Below are positions 38,094 through 47,083 of a stretch of DNA of 60,244 bases, in pieces. The translations under genes and the position numbers were made by a program. The stretch covers positions 1 through 60,244 of the forward strand of contig NZ_DLHQ01000024.1 in NCBI RefSeq assembly GCF_002483305.1, given 5' to 3'. Source of the stretch: Brevundimonas sp. UBA7664 (GTDB lineage: Bacteria; Pseudomonadota; Alphaproteobacteria; Caulobacterales; Caulobacteraceae). The notes beneath the pieces were generated by a model. It searched no databases. It was not told the origin of the DNA and saw only the letters and a list, made by a program, of their open reading frames with translations. Every line of letters begins with the position of its first letter. The first letter of the stretch is position 1.

Positions 38094-39784
38094 TGGCCGC
38101 CAAGACCAAGCTGGAACTAACGTGGATCGGCAAGGAGAACCGGCCTCGATTGGAGCCGCGCATTCTGATCGAGGAAGAGCGGCTATCGCATCACGCGACG
38201 GCGCGACGAGACGGTGACAAGTTTAACAATGTCCTTATCCGAGGTGACAATCTGCTCGGATTGAAGGCGCTGGAAGCTACTCACACAGGCAGCGTGAAGT
38301 GCATATATATAGACCCGCCGTATAACACCGGATCGGCATTCACTCTCTATGATGACTCAGTGGAGCATTCGCTCTGGCTCGGCTTACTAAGAGAACGAGT
38401 TTCAGTGCTCCACCGTCTTCTATCCGACGACGGTTCAATTTGGATTTCGATTGACGACAGAGAGGGACATTACCTTAAGGTCTTAATGGACGAGATTTTC
38501 GGCCGGGCCAATTTCGTTGCAAACGTCATCTGGCAAAAGAAGTTTTCTGCACAGAACGATGCCAAATGGCTGAGTGATGTCCATGAACACATACTTGTAT
38601 ACGCTCGAAACAAGGAAATCTGGCGTCCAAATCGCCTCCCCATCGCAACAAAGACTTCAACGAAAAGGTCGAACGCCGACGACGACGCGAGGGGCGCATG
38701 GATTTCGGTAGACTACACCTGCAACAAAAATCGCCAAGAGCGGCCGAGGCTCTACTACCCAATCAAGAATCCGAACACCGGGGAGGAAGTTTGGCCCAAG
38801 GAGACGGCTGTGTGGAGGTTCTCGCCGGAGACACATGCGAAGAATGTGGAAGAGGGCCTTGTTTATTGGGGGAAGAAGGGCACGAATTCTGTGCCTCGAT
38901 ACAAGAACTTCAAGGCCGTAGAAGCCACTGATCAAGTGCCAACAACTCTGTGGCTCCATGAAGATGTAGGAAATACGCAGGAGGCGAAGAAGGAAGCGGT
39001 CGCAAGCCAGCCTGATCAGCCTTTCCCCACGCCAAAGCCTGAGAGGCTAATCGAGCGGATTTTGCAGATCGCGACCAATCCCGGTGACCTCGTGCTCGAT
39101 AGCTTCGCCGGTTCCGGCACGACCGGAGCAGTGGCTCACAAGATGGGCCGTCGTTGGATCATGGTCGAACTCGGTGATCACTGCGAAACTCACATCGTTC
39201 CCCGCCTTAACAAGGTGATCAACGGCGAAGACTCCGGTGGCATCACTGAAGCTGTTAGCTGGAAGGGTGGCGGCGGATATCGCTATTACAAACTGGCACC
39301 CTCGCTGCTGGAGAAGGACCAGTTCGACAACTGGGTGATCTCCAAATCCTACAACCCCGCGATGCTGGCCGAGGCGATGTGCAAGCATTTTGGCTTCGCC
39401 TACGCGCCTTCCGACGAGCACTACTGGATGCACGGCCATTCGTCGGAGACGGACTTCATCTACGTCACGACCAACAGCCTGACCCATGAGCAGCTTGCGG
39501 CCATCTCGGATGAAGTGGGACCAGAGCGCACCCTTCTGATCTGCTGCAGAGCGTTCCAAGGCGGCAACGCCGACGCCTTTGGCAATCTGACCATCAGGAA
39601 GATTCCGGGCGCAATCCTCGACCGGTGCGAGTGGGGCAAAGACGACTACTCGCTGAAGATCGAGGCTCTGCCGCTGATCGAGGACGAGCCGGAAGGAGTA
39701 GTGGACGAGGCACCGCGCCGGAAGTCGGTCGGTAATCCGAACCAGCCCGGCCTGTTCAACGGCGACGAGGAGGGCGAGGCGTGA
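38093..39784 (+). CDS. type III-like DNA methyltransferase (Mod)
   Basis: This is a 563-residue adenine-type methyltransferase of the Mod class. It has the catalytic DPPY (IDPPYNTG, 73-80) before the SAM motif DSFAGSGTTG (336-345), the beta-class order. The segment between them, about 200 residues, is the target-recognition region. Bases about 38210-39030 are near 48-50 percent GC, against 60-70 percent in the helicase gene and the end of this gene, so the recognition part was probably exchanged. It starts at the helicase stop and overlaps the next gene by 4 bp (GTGA). Confidence 0.92.
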   Translation: MAAKTKLELTWIGKENRPRLEPRILIEEERLSHHATARRDGDKFNNVLIRGDNLLGLKALEATHTGSVKCIYIDPPYNTGSAFTLYDDSVEHSLWLGLLRERVSVLHRLLSDDGSIWISIDDREGHYLKVLMDEIFGRANFVANVIWQKKFSAQNDAKWLSDVHEHILVYARNKEIWRPNRLPIATKTSTKRSNADDDARGAWISVDYTCNKNRQERPRLYYPIKNPNTGEEVWPKETAVWRFSPETHAKNVEEGLVYWGKKGTNSVPRYKNFKAVEATDQVPTTLWLHEDVGNTQEAKKEAVASQPDQPFPTPKPERLIERILQIATNPGDLVLDSFAGSGTTGAVAHKMGRRWIMVELGDHCETHIVPRLNKVINGEDSGGITEAVSWKGGGGYRYYKLAPSLLEKDQFDNWVISKSYNPAMLAEAMCKHFGFAYAPSDEHYWMHGHSSETDFIYVTTNSLTHEQLAAISDEVGPERTLLICCRAFQGGNADAFGNLTIRKIPGAILDRCEWGKDDYSLKIEALPLIEDEPEGVVDEAPRRKSVGNPNQPGLFNGDEEGEA

Positions 39785-42606
39785 GCATCTCGGCCGTCGA
39801 TCCCAAGCGAGCCGAAACTCAGATCAATCAGCGTCTCTCGCTGCGGAAACCACAAACGGAATCCTTGCGTCGCCTCGCGGACATCGTGGACCTGATCGCT
39901 CCGTCCAAGAAGACGGTTGTCGATGCCGCGCGCGACGCGATCCGGGCCGCCTATGGCGATCTGGACGATGCCTATTTCGAGGACTTCGAGCGCGACTTCC
40001 CCAGCGTCTGCTTCGCCTTGGCAACCGGGGTCGGGAAGACCCGGCTGATGGGTGCGTTCGTCAGCTACCTGTTCATGATCGGCAAAAGCCGCAACTTCTT
40101 CGTTCTGGCCCCGAACCTGACCATCTACGAAAAGCTGCTGGCCGACTTTCAGCCGTCCAGCCCGAAGTATGTGTTCAAGGGCGTGGAGGCGTTCGCCCAT
40201 CAGCCGCCGTTGATCGTTAACGCCGAGAACTACGAGGAGGGTCGCGGCGTGCGCGGCACAGACCTGCTGGGGCAGGAGGCGGCGATCATCAACATCTTCA
40301 ATATCTCGAAGATCAATTCCGACACGACCGCATCCCAGCGGAAGGGCCAGCTTCCCCGGATCAAGCGACTTCAGGAATACATCGGCGAGAGCTACTTCAG
40401 CTATCTGGCGGGTCTCGACGATCTGGTCCTGCTGATGGACGAGGCGCACCGTTATCGCGGCTCGGCCGGGGCCAAGGCTATCGCTGAACTGAAACCGATC
40501 CTCGGGCTGGAAGTCACCGCCACGCCCAAGAGCGTCGGTGCCAAGTCGGCCGCCTTCAAGAACGTGGTCTATCGCTACGATCTACCCGCCGCGATGGCGG
40601 ACGGCTACGTCAAGGAACCGGCGGTTGGCACCCGCGCCAACTTCGATCCGAAGTCGGTCGATGAGGACACGCTGGAGCACATCAAGCTCGAAGACGGCAT
40701 CCACTACCACGAGCATGTGAAGGTCCAGCTTGCGACCTACGCCAAGCAGAACGAGAAGCCCCTCGTGCATCCTTTCATGCTGGTCGTGACGCAGGACACC
40801 GACCATGCCCGGCGTGTGCGGGAATACGTCGAGTCCGACAGCTTCTTTGAGGGTCGCTACAAGGGCCGGGTCGCGGAAATCCATTCCAAGCTGACGGGCG
40901 AGGAGAGCGACGAGAACGCCCAAAGACTGCTCAACATCGAGAAAAGCGGCGACACGGACATCGTGGTTCACGTCAACAAGCTGAAGGAAGGCTGGGACGT
41001 CTCCAACCTCTTCACCATCGTCCCGCTGCGGGCCTCGGCCTCCGACATCCTCACCGAGCAGACCCTCGGCCGGGGTCTGCGTCTGCCCTACGGCAAGCGC
41101 ACGGGCGTCGATGCCGTGGACACTCTGACGGTCATCGCCCACGACCGCTTCAACGACCTGATCGAGAAGGCCAAGGACGCCGATGGCGTCATCCACTCGC
41201 TGAAGCAGGTGAAGATCGGCGACGGCGGCGACGTCTCCACCGCCAAACCGGTGATGGTCGAGGCCCCGTCCGTCATCGAGCAGATGCTGAAGCAGATCGT
41301 GCAGCCGCCCGAGGACTCTGTAGCCGTCGAATTCGCGCCTGACCCTAAAGCCAGCGGGATGTCCGAGAGGCCCGCGCCCGCCTTCACCTTCCAGAAGGAG
41401 GAGGAACTGGCGCTGGCGCAGACCGTGCTCACCGATGTCTTGCCGAGGATCAAGACGCAGATCGGCACCATGCGCGACCTCAACGACGACAAAGTGGTCA
41501 AGCGCATCGTCGCCGACGCCATGGCGATCCAGCGCAGCAAACAGGGCCTGTTCTCGGAACTGACCGAGGAGCGCGCCGAGGCCGTGGTGAAGGAGTTCTG
41601 TGCCGCGTTCGTCGCCAAGACCATCGCCATCCCGAGCCTCACGGTCACGCCGCAGGATCAGGTGTCGTTCGGCTTCCAGCCCTTCACACTCGACGTCGGT
41701 AGCTGGAACTACCAGCCGCTCTCGCGCGAGCTTTTGGTGCAGGTGCTCCGCACCGAGAAGCAGACCGTGATCAGCGGCGAAGAGGGCGGCGACACGCCCG
41801 CGCGACTGGAGGACTATCTGGTCGTCAAGCTGATCGACTTCGACGAGATCGACTACGACGCCCACGCCGAGCTTCTCTACGACCTCGCCGGTCAGGTGGT
41901 GGCGCACCTGCGCGGCTATCTGAAGGACGACGAGGAGGTCCGCGCCACGCTTCAGGGCTGGAGCCGGGACATGGCCAAGGCCGTATTCGCCCAGATGCGC
42001 CAGAACATGTGGCGGACCACGACGACCTATCGGGTGACCCTGAACGCCGCTTTCAGCGAACTGAAGCCACAGGCATTCGACGGATCAGGCAAAGACGCGG
42101 TGCGCGACTTCCGCAGCCCGCCCGAGCGGCTGAACGAGATCAAACGCTTCATCTTCACCGGCTTCGGCCCGCGTGCCTGCTACGCGCAGGCGAAGTTCGA
42201 TTCCGACACCGAGCGGAAGATGGCGGTCCTCTTGGAGCGCGATCCTACGGTCGATCTCTGGATGAAGCCCGGCCCCAACCAGTTCAAAATTTTCGACAGC
42301 GAAGGGTCCGCCTACCGCCCCGACTTCGTGGTCGAAACCAAGACCGAGCGCCTGATCATCGAGACCAAGCGGCGCTCGGACATGGACGATGTGGAAGTTC
42401 GCCGAAAAGCCGACGCTGCCTCTCTCTGGTGCTTCATCGCAACCGAACACCACGCCAAGCAGCACGGCGACAAGCCGTGGCGCTACGCGCTGGTGCCCGA
42501 CGATGCGGTGCAGCCGAACGCGACGCTGGACGGTCTGCTGTCCCAATTCGTGCGAGCGCCGGATGCGGACCTGCGAGGACGATATGAGTTGCGCGAAGGC
42601 GGCTAA
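39781..42606 (+). CDS. type III-like restriction subunit (Res)
   Basis: This is a 941-residue helicase-nuclease. It has the motor Walker A ATGVGKT (81-87), the DEAH box (219-222) and a second RecA domain with LKEGWDVSNL and TEQTLGRGLRLP. The C-terminal nuclease of the PD-(D/E)xK kind has YRPDFVVE (Asp848) and IIETKRR (Glu861, Lys863). It begins at a GTG overlapping the mod stop. With Mod this should form a type III-style complex that cuts unmodified DNA after ATP-driven motion; the added SNF2 helicase is unusual. Confidence 0.93.
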   Translation: MSISAVDPKRAETQINQRLSLRKPQTESLRRLADIVDLIAPSKKTVVDAARDAIRAAYGDLDDAYFEDFERDFPSVCFALATGVGKTRLMGAFVSYLFMIGKSRNFFVLAPNLTIYEKLLADFQPSSPKYVFKGVEAFAHQPPLIVNAENYEEGRGVRGTDLLGQEAAIINIFNISKINSDTTASQRKGQLPRIKRLQEYIGESYFSYLAGLDDLVLLMDEAHRYRGSAGAKAIAELKPILGLEVTATPKSVGAKSAAFKNVVYRYDLPAAMADGYVKEPAVGTRANFDPKSVDEDTLEHIKLEDGIHYHEHVKVQLATYAKQNEKPLVHPFMLVVTQDTDHARRVREYVESDSFFEGRYKGRVAEIHSKLTGEESDENAQRLLNIEKSGDTDIVVHVNKLKEGWDVSNLFTIVPLRASASDILTEQTLGRGLRLPYGKRTGVDAVDTLTVIAHDRFNDLIEKAKDADGVIHSLKQVKIGDGGDVSTAKPVMVEAPSVIEQMLKQIVQPPEDSVAVEFAPDPKASGMSERPAPAFTFQKEEELALAQTVLTDVLPRIKTQIGTMRDLNDDKVVKRIVADAMAIQRSKQGLFSELTEERAEAVVKEFCAAFVAKTIAIPSLTVTPQDQVSFGFQPFTLDVGSWNYQPLSRELLVQVLRTEKQTVISGEEGGDTPARLEDYLVVKLIDFDEIDYDAHAELLYDLAGQVVAHLRGYLKDDEEVRATLQGWSRDMAKAVFAQMRQNMWRTTTTYRVTLNAAFSELKPQAFDGSGKDAVRDFRSPPERLNEIKRFIFTGFGPRACYAQAKFDSDTERKMAVLLERDPTVDLWMKPGPNQFKIFDSEGSAYRPDFVVETKTERLIIETKRRSDMDDVEVRRKADAASLWCFIATEHHAKQHGDKPWRYALVPDDAVQPNATLDGLLSQFVRAPDADLRGRYELREGG

Positions 42607-42615
42607 TCCGAAACG

Positions 42616-43590
42616 TCAAACATCGAGGTGATAGCTGGCCTCGCCCCAGCGTAGGACGCGCTTGTCGGCGTCCGTCGAGATTTCAATTTTGGACGGGTGC
42701 AGGCGGGCTTCCGGTGGAAGGTGCTTGGAGGCGACCCAGACCTTCTCCGTCAGGTCTTCAAGGCCAGAGAAATGGCTTTGGAGCTTCTCGAACCGCGCCA
42801 TGTCAGAAAGGAGATCGAGATTGGTCTTCGACCAGCCCAAACTTCGGTTGGCCCCCTGCGGTGACGACCGGAGTTGGTGGAACGGTCTGGTGCCGCGCAT
42901 GGGTGGGGGATTGATCCGCGCTGGGGCTTGAAGGCAGACAAGGGAGTTCTTCGGGCAGTCTGCTACCTTCTTCAACAAGCCAGCGCTGAATAGGGGTGCA
43001 AGGACTTCTTCCTCCAAGGCTTCCAGTTGACGCCCCCGGTTTACCTCCACGAGAAAGAGCGTCGCCGCTTCTGTCTGGAGGGCCAACGCGGGCATTTCGT
43101 CGATCTTGAAAACTGACCCTTGCGTTCGAAGCCGCTCCGCTTTGGACTGGAGTGTGCCCACGGTCAGGCCGATGCTGCCAGCAGTGTAATACCGAGTAAT
43201 CCAAGTGCTGTGCCATGCATTCCTGCCATATGTGAGAAACGCCAAGCGCGTGAGTTGTGCCCCGTAGATCGGCGCGTCTCGAAGTGATGCCGAGGCGGCC
43301 TGTGTGAGCGTGTCTGAAATCCATGCCCAAGGCTTTGACAGCGACCGCGTGGCGTCCGCTTCGCAACGGTGAATGTCGTCTTTGTTCAACCAGCCCGATT
43401 TAACTGGATCAGTAGTTTGTGGGCGGGGAACCATCTGGTCGTCGGCGATGAGTTTGACCTCAAATCGAGCAATACCGATAAACTCTGCAATCTGCTCGAA
43501 CGTCAGAGCGGTGTTGTCCACAAGCCACGCGGCGATACCCCGAGCTTCTGACGTGCTGACGCCGATAGGCTTGCCGAAAATCGAGTGCAT
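42616..43590 (-). CDS. TrcR/DUF1013-like domain fused to an unknown domain
   Basis: This is a 324-residue protein. Residues about 19-85 strongly recall the N-terminus of the alphaproteobacterial cell-cycle regulator TrcR (DUF1013): AAWLVDNTALTFEQIAEFIG (19-39), an IADDQM turn, and the tail DDIHRCEADATRSL. The usual second HTH of TrcR is missing. Instead there are about 230 residues of a different kind, helical and then Pro-rich, that I cannot assign. It converges on res with a 9-bp gap. It could bind RNA polymerase or DNA like TrcR; the assignment is pattern-based. Confidence 0.6.
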   Translation of the reverse strand: MHSIFGKPIGVSTSEARGIAAWLVDNTALTFEQIAEFIGIARFEVKLIADDQMVPRPQTTDPVKSGWLNKDDIHRCEADATRSLSKPWAWISDTLTQAASASLRDAPIYGAQLTRLAFLTYGRNAWHSTWITRYYTAGSIGLTVGTLQSKAERLRTQGSVFKIDEMPALALQTEAATLFLVEVNRGRQLEALEEEVLAPLFSAGLLKKVADCPKNSLVCLQAPARINPPPMRGTRPFHQLRSSPQGANRSLGWSKTNLDLLSDMARFEKLQSHFSGLEDLTEKVWVASKHLPPEARLHPSKIEISTDADKRVLRWGEASYHLDV

Positions 43591-43657
43591 CGAAGAACTG
43601 CAACAAGCGCAGCCATGCCCGTCAAGGGCCAGACTTGTGTTAGTGATGTATGTCTCG

Positions 43658-44647
43658 CTAACCCCATTCCAACTCGCCGGTGAAGCGGCGATAGCTCTTC
43701 CAGTCGCCGCCTACCACTTCGTCGATCCGGGCGAAGCCGAGGGCGTCGCACTTCGACTCCACCGCCGCGATCAGAGTCAGCGGGGTTGGTGCGTTGCGCT
43801 CAATGTGGACGTCTCGCAGTATCCAACCCGCCCCCTGAGTCAAAGGCCGAAACTCCACGAGGCACTCGTCCCTAAATTCCGCCACCGCCATCTTGCCTGC
43901 CGCGACCTCAGCCAGCCGGTGAGACAAGCAGTTTCGATACCTTCGGCCAGCTTCAATGAGCGCGCGCATGGTCGCGAGGGGACGAAGTTGATCGTCACCC
44001 ACAGGCAAAGGGTGGGGCGGCATGCGGTCGGCGCGTCGAAGCAAGCGGTCGAGCAGTCTGGGCAACGTCGATGTCGGTCGCATGAGCGCGATAGCTTGCG
44101 CTACCGCTTCATCCGTCGCGCGAGTGCTGACGGATTGAACAAAGTTCACGGCCGCATTGAACGTCAGAGCTTCGGGTCCAGTGTCGATCCGAACGAGCGT
44201 GTTGGAGTGATGCCAGCGGACATCGAGCGCCGACAACACTTCCAACTTCCGGCGGGTGATCCGTCCCGCTCCACGCAGCGCATCGGCCGCTCTGACATCG
44301 TTGCGGGCGAGCATCTGGTGGATCGCGAGATAGTCACCCGGCCGATCCAAAGGTCGCTCTCCGATGCGTTCGAGCAGACCCGGATAACCCTCGGGGACAT
44401 CACCAAACGCCGCACGGAGGATGTCGGCGACGCGGCCGTGGCGGATCACCTCCGCGAACGACTGCGGAAAGAGGTCTTCACCCGCATCGAAAACACCGGC
44501 CTTTACCTCGTGTGCTGCCAGCGCTGAGAAGATCGCCTGACGACGCGCCGGAGCAGCCGTGAGCACGCGGGCGATGGTTCCGGGGGCCTCGTCGTCGGCC
44601 CGGATCAAAGCAGACGTGCTCCACCCGAGCAGCCCGCCCTCACGCAT
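43658..44647 (-). CDS. hypothetical protein, weakly PcfJ-like C-terminus
   Basis: This is a 329-residue protein. It has an Ala/Arg-rich helical N-terminal half, then a C-terminal part with a 'YRNCLSHRLAEVAAGKM' and 'ECLVEF...WILRDVHIERN' pattern, slightly like the Cys-histidine strand region of PcfJ proteins. The start at 44647 overlaps the preceding gene by 8 bp, so the frame open further upstream is not used. The function is unknown. Confidence 0.6.
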   Translation of the reverse strand: MREGGLLGWSTSALIRADDEAPGTIARVLTAAPARRQAIFSALAAHEVKAGVFDAGEDLFPQSFAEVIRHGRVADILRAAFGDVPEGYPGLLERIGERPLDRPGDYLAIHQMLARNDVRAADALRGAGRITRRKLEVLSALDVRWHHSNTLVRIDTGPEALTFNAAVNFVQSVSTRATDEAVAQAIALMRPTSTLPRLLDRLLRRADRMPPHPLPVGDDQLRPLATMRALIEAGRRYRNCLSHRLAEVAAGKMAVAEFRDECLVEFRPLTQGAGWILRDVHIERNAPTPLTLIAAVESKCDALGFARIDEVVGGDWKSYRRFTGELEWG

Positions 44648-45014
44648 TGAAGCGCTCCCACGGAAATCGGCCTTGCCCTTGAGCGTTCGGCGCAGTCTGG
44701 AAGGCGACCCAGCGCCATTTTCTGGTCTCGCCCGGCGAGGTAGCTTGGTCGAAGACGATGCGATTCGGATCGTTGGTGAGGTCCGCAAGGATCGCCTTGA
44801 TCGCGATGGCCTCGGGGACCACGACGGGCACGGTGATTTCCCCGTCAGCTTCTGCGGGGGGGCTGATAAAAAGCCACTCTGTCGTGCTGATCCATTGGTG
44901 AGGACCGGCGACGGCATTCATGTAGAGTTCGAGTTCGAGACCGTCGATCTCGCCCGCCTCGTCAACGACGGCTCGGACAGCAAGACATCGCAGCGGGGCT
45001 TCTTCCGGTGCCAT
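44640..45014 (-). CDS. hypothetical acidic protein
   Basis: This is a 124-residue acidic, beta-rich protein with a strong ribosome-binding site (AGGAGGT, 4-10 bases before the ATG at 45014). Its stop lies inside the next gene (8-bp overlap), making a coupled pair. No family is recognised. The Trp-rich end (RKWRWVAFQ) suggests a small binding domain. Confidence 0.6.
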   Translation of the reverse strand: MAPEEAPLRCLAVRAVVDEAGEIDGLELELYMNAVAGPHQWISTTEWLFISPPAEADGEITVPVVVPEAIAIKAILADLTNDPNRIVFDQATSPGETRKWRWVAFQTAPNAQGQGRFPWERFNA

Positions 45015-45144
45015 TCAACCTCCTGTTTTGTGGGGGTTTCAGGGTCTCACGGAAGCTGGGTCCGTCAACCAAATCACCGACGATTAGAAGCGATCCAGCC
45101 GGTCGTTAGGCGGTCGTTTGCCAGACCGTGGCCGTGCTCACCGC

Positions 45145-45675
45145 ATGAAGAGAGTGCCCAAAACTGTGAACTACCGCCGCTGGCCGAAGCGGAGGGCGAG
45201 AGCACCGGCCAAGCGCTCGACGGCGAAGTTCATCACGACGGTCGTGTTTGTGGCCGTGGCTGCGTTCGCTGGGACGATGTGGTGGCCTCGGTCTGGAGAA
45301 CTAACGCCAGCCGAAGCTGCGACGCCAGCCTACGACTTCGTATGCGACGTCGCCTATGTGAACGACGGCGATACTCTCCGCTGCCGAGACGGCACGCGCG
45401 TTCGTCTTCACGCCATAGCCGCCAGAGAAACTGACAACTCCTGTTCGCCGGGACACCCGTGCCCGACAGCTTCGGCCGCGACCAGCACCGCCGCCCTGAC
45501 TCGGCTTGCCGGAAACAGAATCAACTGCTTACGCACGGGGCAAAGCTACGAACGGGTGACCGCGATCTGCCACAACACATCAGGCGTCGAGATAAATTGC
45601 GCCATGGTGGAGAGTGGTGCCGCGTTGATCTGGGATCGCTTCAACCGACAGCGGCCGATCTGCACTTCACGATAA
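45145..45675 (+). CDS. membrane-anchored SNase-like (thermonuclease family) protein
   Basis: This is a 176-residue protein. A basic N-terminus is followed by one TM helix (FITTVVFVAVAAFAGTMWW), then an SNase fold: VNDGDTLRC and VRLHAIAARETD. In staphylococcal nuclease this region has R35, D40 and E43; here Arg and Glu remain but the D40 position is Ala, as in some alphaproteobacterial relatives. Several Cys suggest export to an oxidising compartment. Whether it is catalytic is uncertain. An upstream TTG (45118) is the alternative start. Confidence 0.75.
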   Translation: MKRVPKTVNYRRWPKRRARAPAKRSTAKFITTVVFVAVAAFAGTMWWPRSGELTPAEAATPAYDFVCDVAYVNDGDTLRCRDGTRVRLHAIAARETDNSCSPGHPCPTASAATSTAALTRLAGNRINCLRTGQSYERVTAICHNTSGVEINCAMVESGAALIWDRFNRQRPICTSR

Positions 45676-45757
45676 ACCTCTGTCCTCGGACTTATTGATT
45701 TTGATGACCCGGACGCGGGTAAGGTTGGCGTCGGCGCAGCAGACATCAACTGGCGGC

Positions 45758-46819
45758 CTATCCTTCATCCTGTTGGCCATTGTCCGGGTTATCTCCCCAG
45801 AGCACGTCGGCATTCTTCAAAAGCATTTTCAGATACTGGTGTCGCGCGTTGACGATATGAAGCTGTAGCCCGCTCGTCAGGTCGATGTAGCGGGAGTGCA
45901 AAAACGGAGCATTCTGAACGAAGCTATGCTCGGCCTTGATGTGCGCTCGTGATGCCTCAAGAGCCTCAAACCATTCGGCCTTGTTGCGATCCTGACTGCC
46001 GAAATCCGCCCTCTCGATGATGGTCAGGACTTCCGCTTCGAGCTTGGCGATTTCGCCATTCAACCGTTCTTGACGCCAAACTGGAAAGCCGGTCTCGTCG
46101 AGCAGATTTGGGAAGTCGTCGGGGGCATTTGCCGTAATGCTCCGCTCCACCGCCATCATGAGCTTCCGAACCCTTTGCCCGGCTTCGACTGCCTCAGCGG
46201 GGGTCCACCCTTCTCTGACGTTCAGATGGCCAACGACCCCCCGCCCAATCTCGTGGGCGAGTTCATTACGGAACAGGAAGAGCCGCTCCAGTTCCTCGAA
46301 GTCACTTCCTTCAAGCCATGGCGCGCTGATTGTAGTGCCGATGGATTTGGCGCTTGCGTAGGCATCTTCAGTGCTGCCGAAAGCGGTAAGAACGCGGTTC
46401 ATCAGGCTCATGTATTTCGGGAAGCTACCTACGCTCGTGGCCGCACTCAGAAGATTTGCTACCGAAGCGCCCTGTGTCAGAAGCTGCACCATTACCTTGT
46501 CGCTGACCTGACCCTTCAAGTCGCCGGTCGTTAGCGATGATGGAGAATAAGCAGCAAGGTCGGCAAAACGCGATTTGGCGTGCCACTCCAAGCATGTGAC
46601 ATATGCCACGGCGTAGTAGGAGACGATCTCGGCTCCATACCACGGGAACCACCTTTCGGATTTCGGCTCCGCCTTATCCAACATGTCTCGGACCTTCTCG
46701 GCGTCTTCAATAAGCCCGTCTAAGCGAGCGAGCGCCGTGTAGGCGTTCAGGAAGTCACCTGTTGGATCGCCGAACTTCGTGGCGAAAGCGACGTTCGGGT
46801 GCAGTGCGTCGTCGGTCAT
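45758..46819 (-). CDS. HEPN-like protein, candidate RNase
   Basis: This is a 353-residue helical protein. Residues about 178-190 have ERLFLFRNELAHEIG, where RNELAH fits the R-x4-H catalytic motif of HEPN ribonucleases, next to a helix of the right kind. A C-terminal coiled coil (about 250-290) follows. GGAGGG precedes the ATG at 46819. HEPN proteins are frequent in toxin-antitoxin and phage-defence loci; there is no obvious small partner here. It could also be a non-catalytic relative. Confidence 0.5.
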   Translation of the reverse strand: MTDDALHPNVAFATKFGDPTGDFLNAYTALARLDGLIEDAEKVRDMLDKAEPKSERWFPWYGAEIVSYYAVAYVTCLEWHAKSRFADLAAYSPSSLTTGDLKGQVSDKVMVQLLTQGASVANLLSAATSVGSFPKYMSLMNRVLTAFGSTEDAYASAKSIGTTISAPWLEGSDFEELERLFLFRNELAHEIGRGVVGHLNVREGWTPAEAVEAGQRVRKLMMAVERSITANAPDDFPNLLDETGFPVWRQERLNGEIAKLEAEVLTIIERADFGSQDRNKAEWFEALEASRAHIKAEHSFVQNAPFLHSRYIDLTSGLQLHIVNARHQYLKMLLKNADVLWGDNPDNGQQDEG

Positions 46820-47083
46820 TTTCCCTCCAGCTTCGTGCGACCCTCACTCGCAGCCATCGCCGCCGCAACCCCATTCCCCCTATTAGAGAAGGTCTGGCCT
46901 CGACCGAGTGAAACGAGGCGAGGACGACCTGTATATCTATTGTCGAGCGAACCGTAAGGTGACGCTCTGTATTAGAGGGAACCGATAAGAGCTATATTCA
47001 GAACCGAGGGCTACTCCCTCTATTAATATATTTGTATTTGGGGGTATTAATAGAGGGAACACTTCTGCCGGCGCAAACAGGGA
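46820..47083. promoter_or_regulatory. AT-rich regulatory region with boxes upstream of the HEPN-like gene
   Basis: This 264-bp gap is much more AT-rich than its surroundings. The box TATTAGAG(A/G)GGA recurs near 46882 (ctattagagaagg), near 46971 (gtattagagggaaccg) and in the hairpin at 47015-47058. Such arrays look like operator repeats for a dedicated repressor, possibly the HEPN-like protein or a partner. No gene is seen. Confidence 0.5.
47015..47058. repeat. perfect 14-bp inverted repeat
   Basis: TCCCTCTATTAATA (47015-47028) and its exact reverse complement TATTAATAGAGGGA (47045-47058) flank a 16-base AT-rich loop. It may be a dimeric operator or a transcript end for the gene stopping at 47084; no T-run follows on either side. 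Confidence 0.7.

Noticed and set aside
35223..42606. DISARM or BREX system
   Set aside because: A SNF2 helicase and a methyltransferase are present, but no DUF1998 protein, PLD protein, PglZ, BrxL or BrxC is seen; Mod-Res fits type III better.
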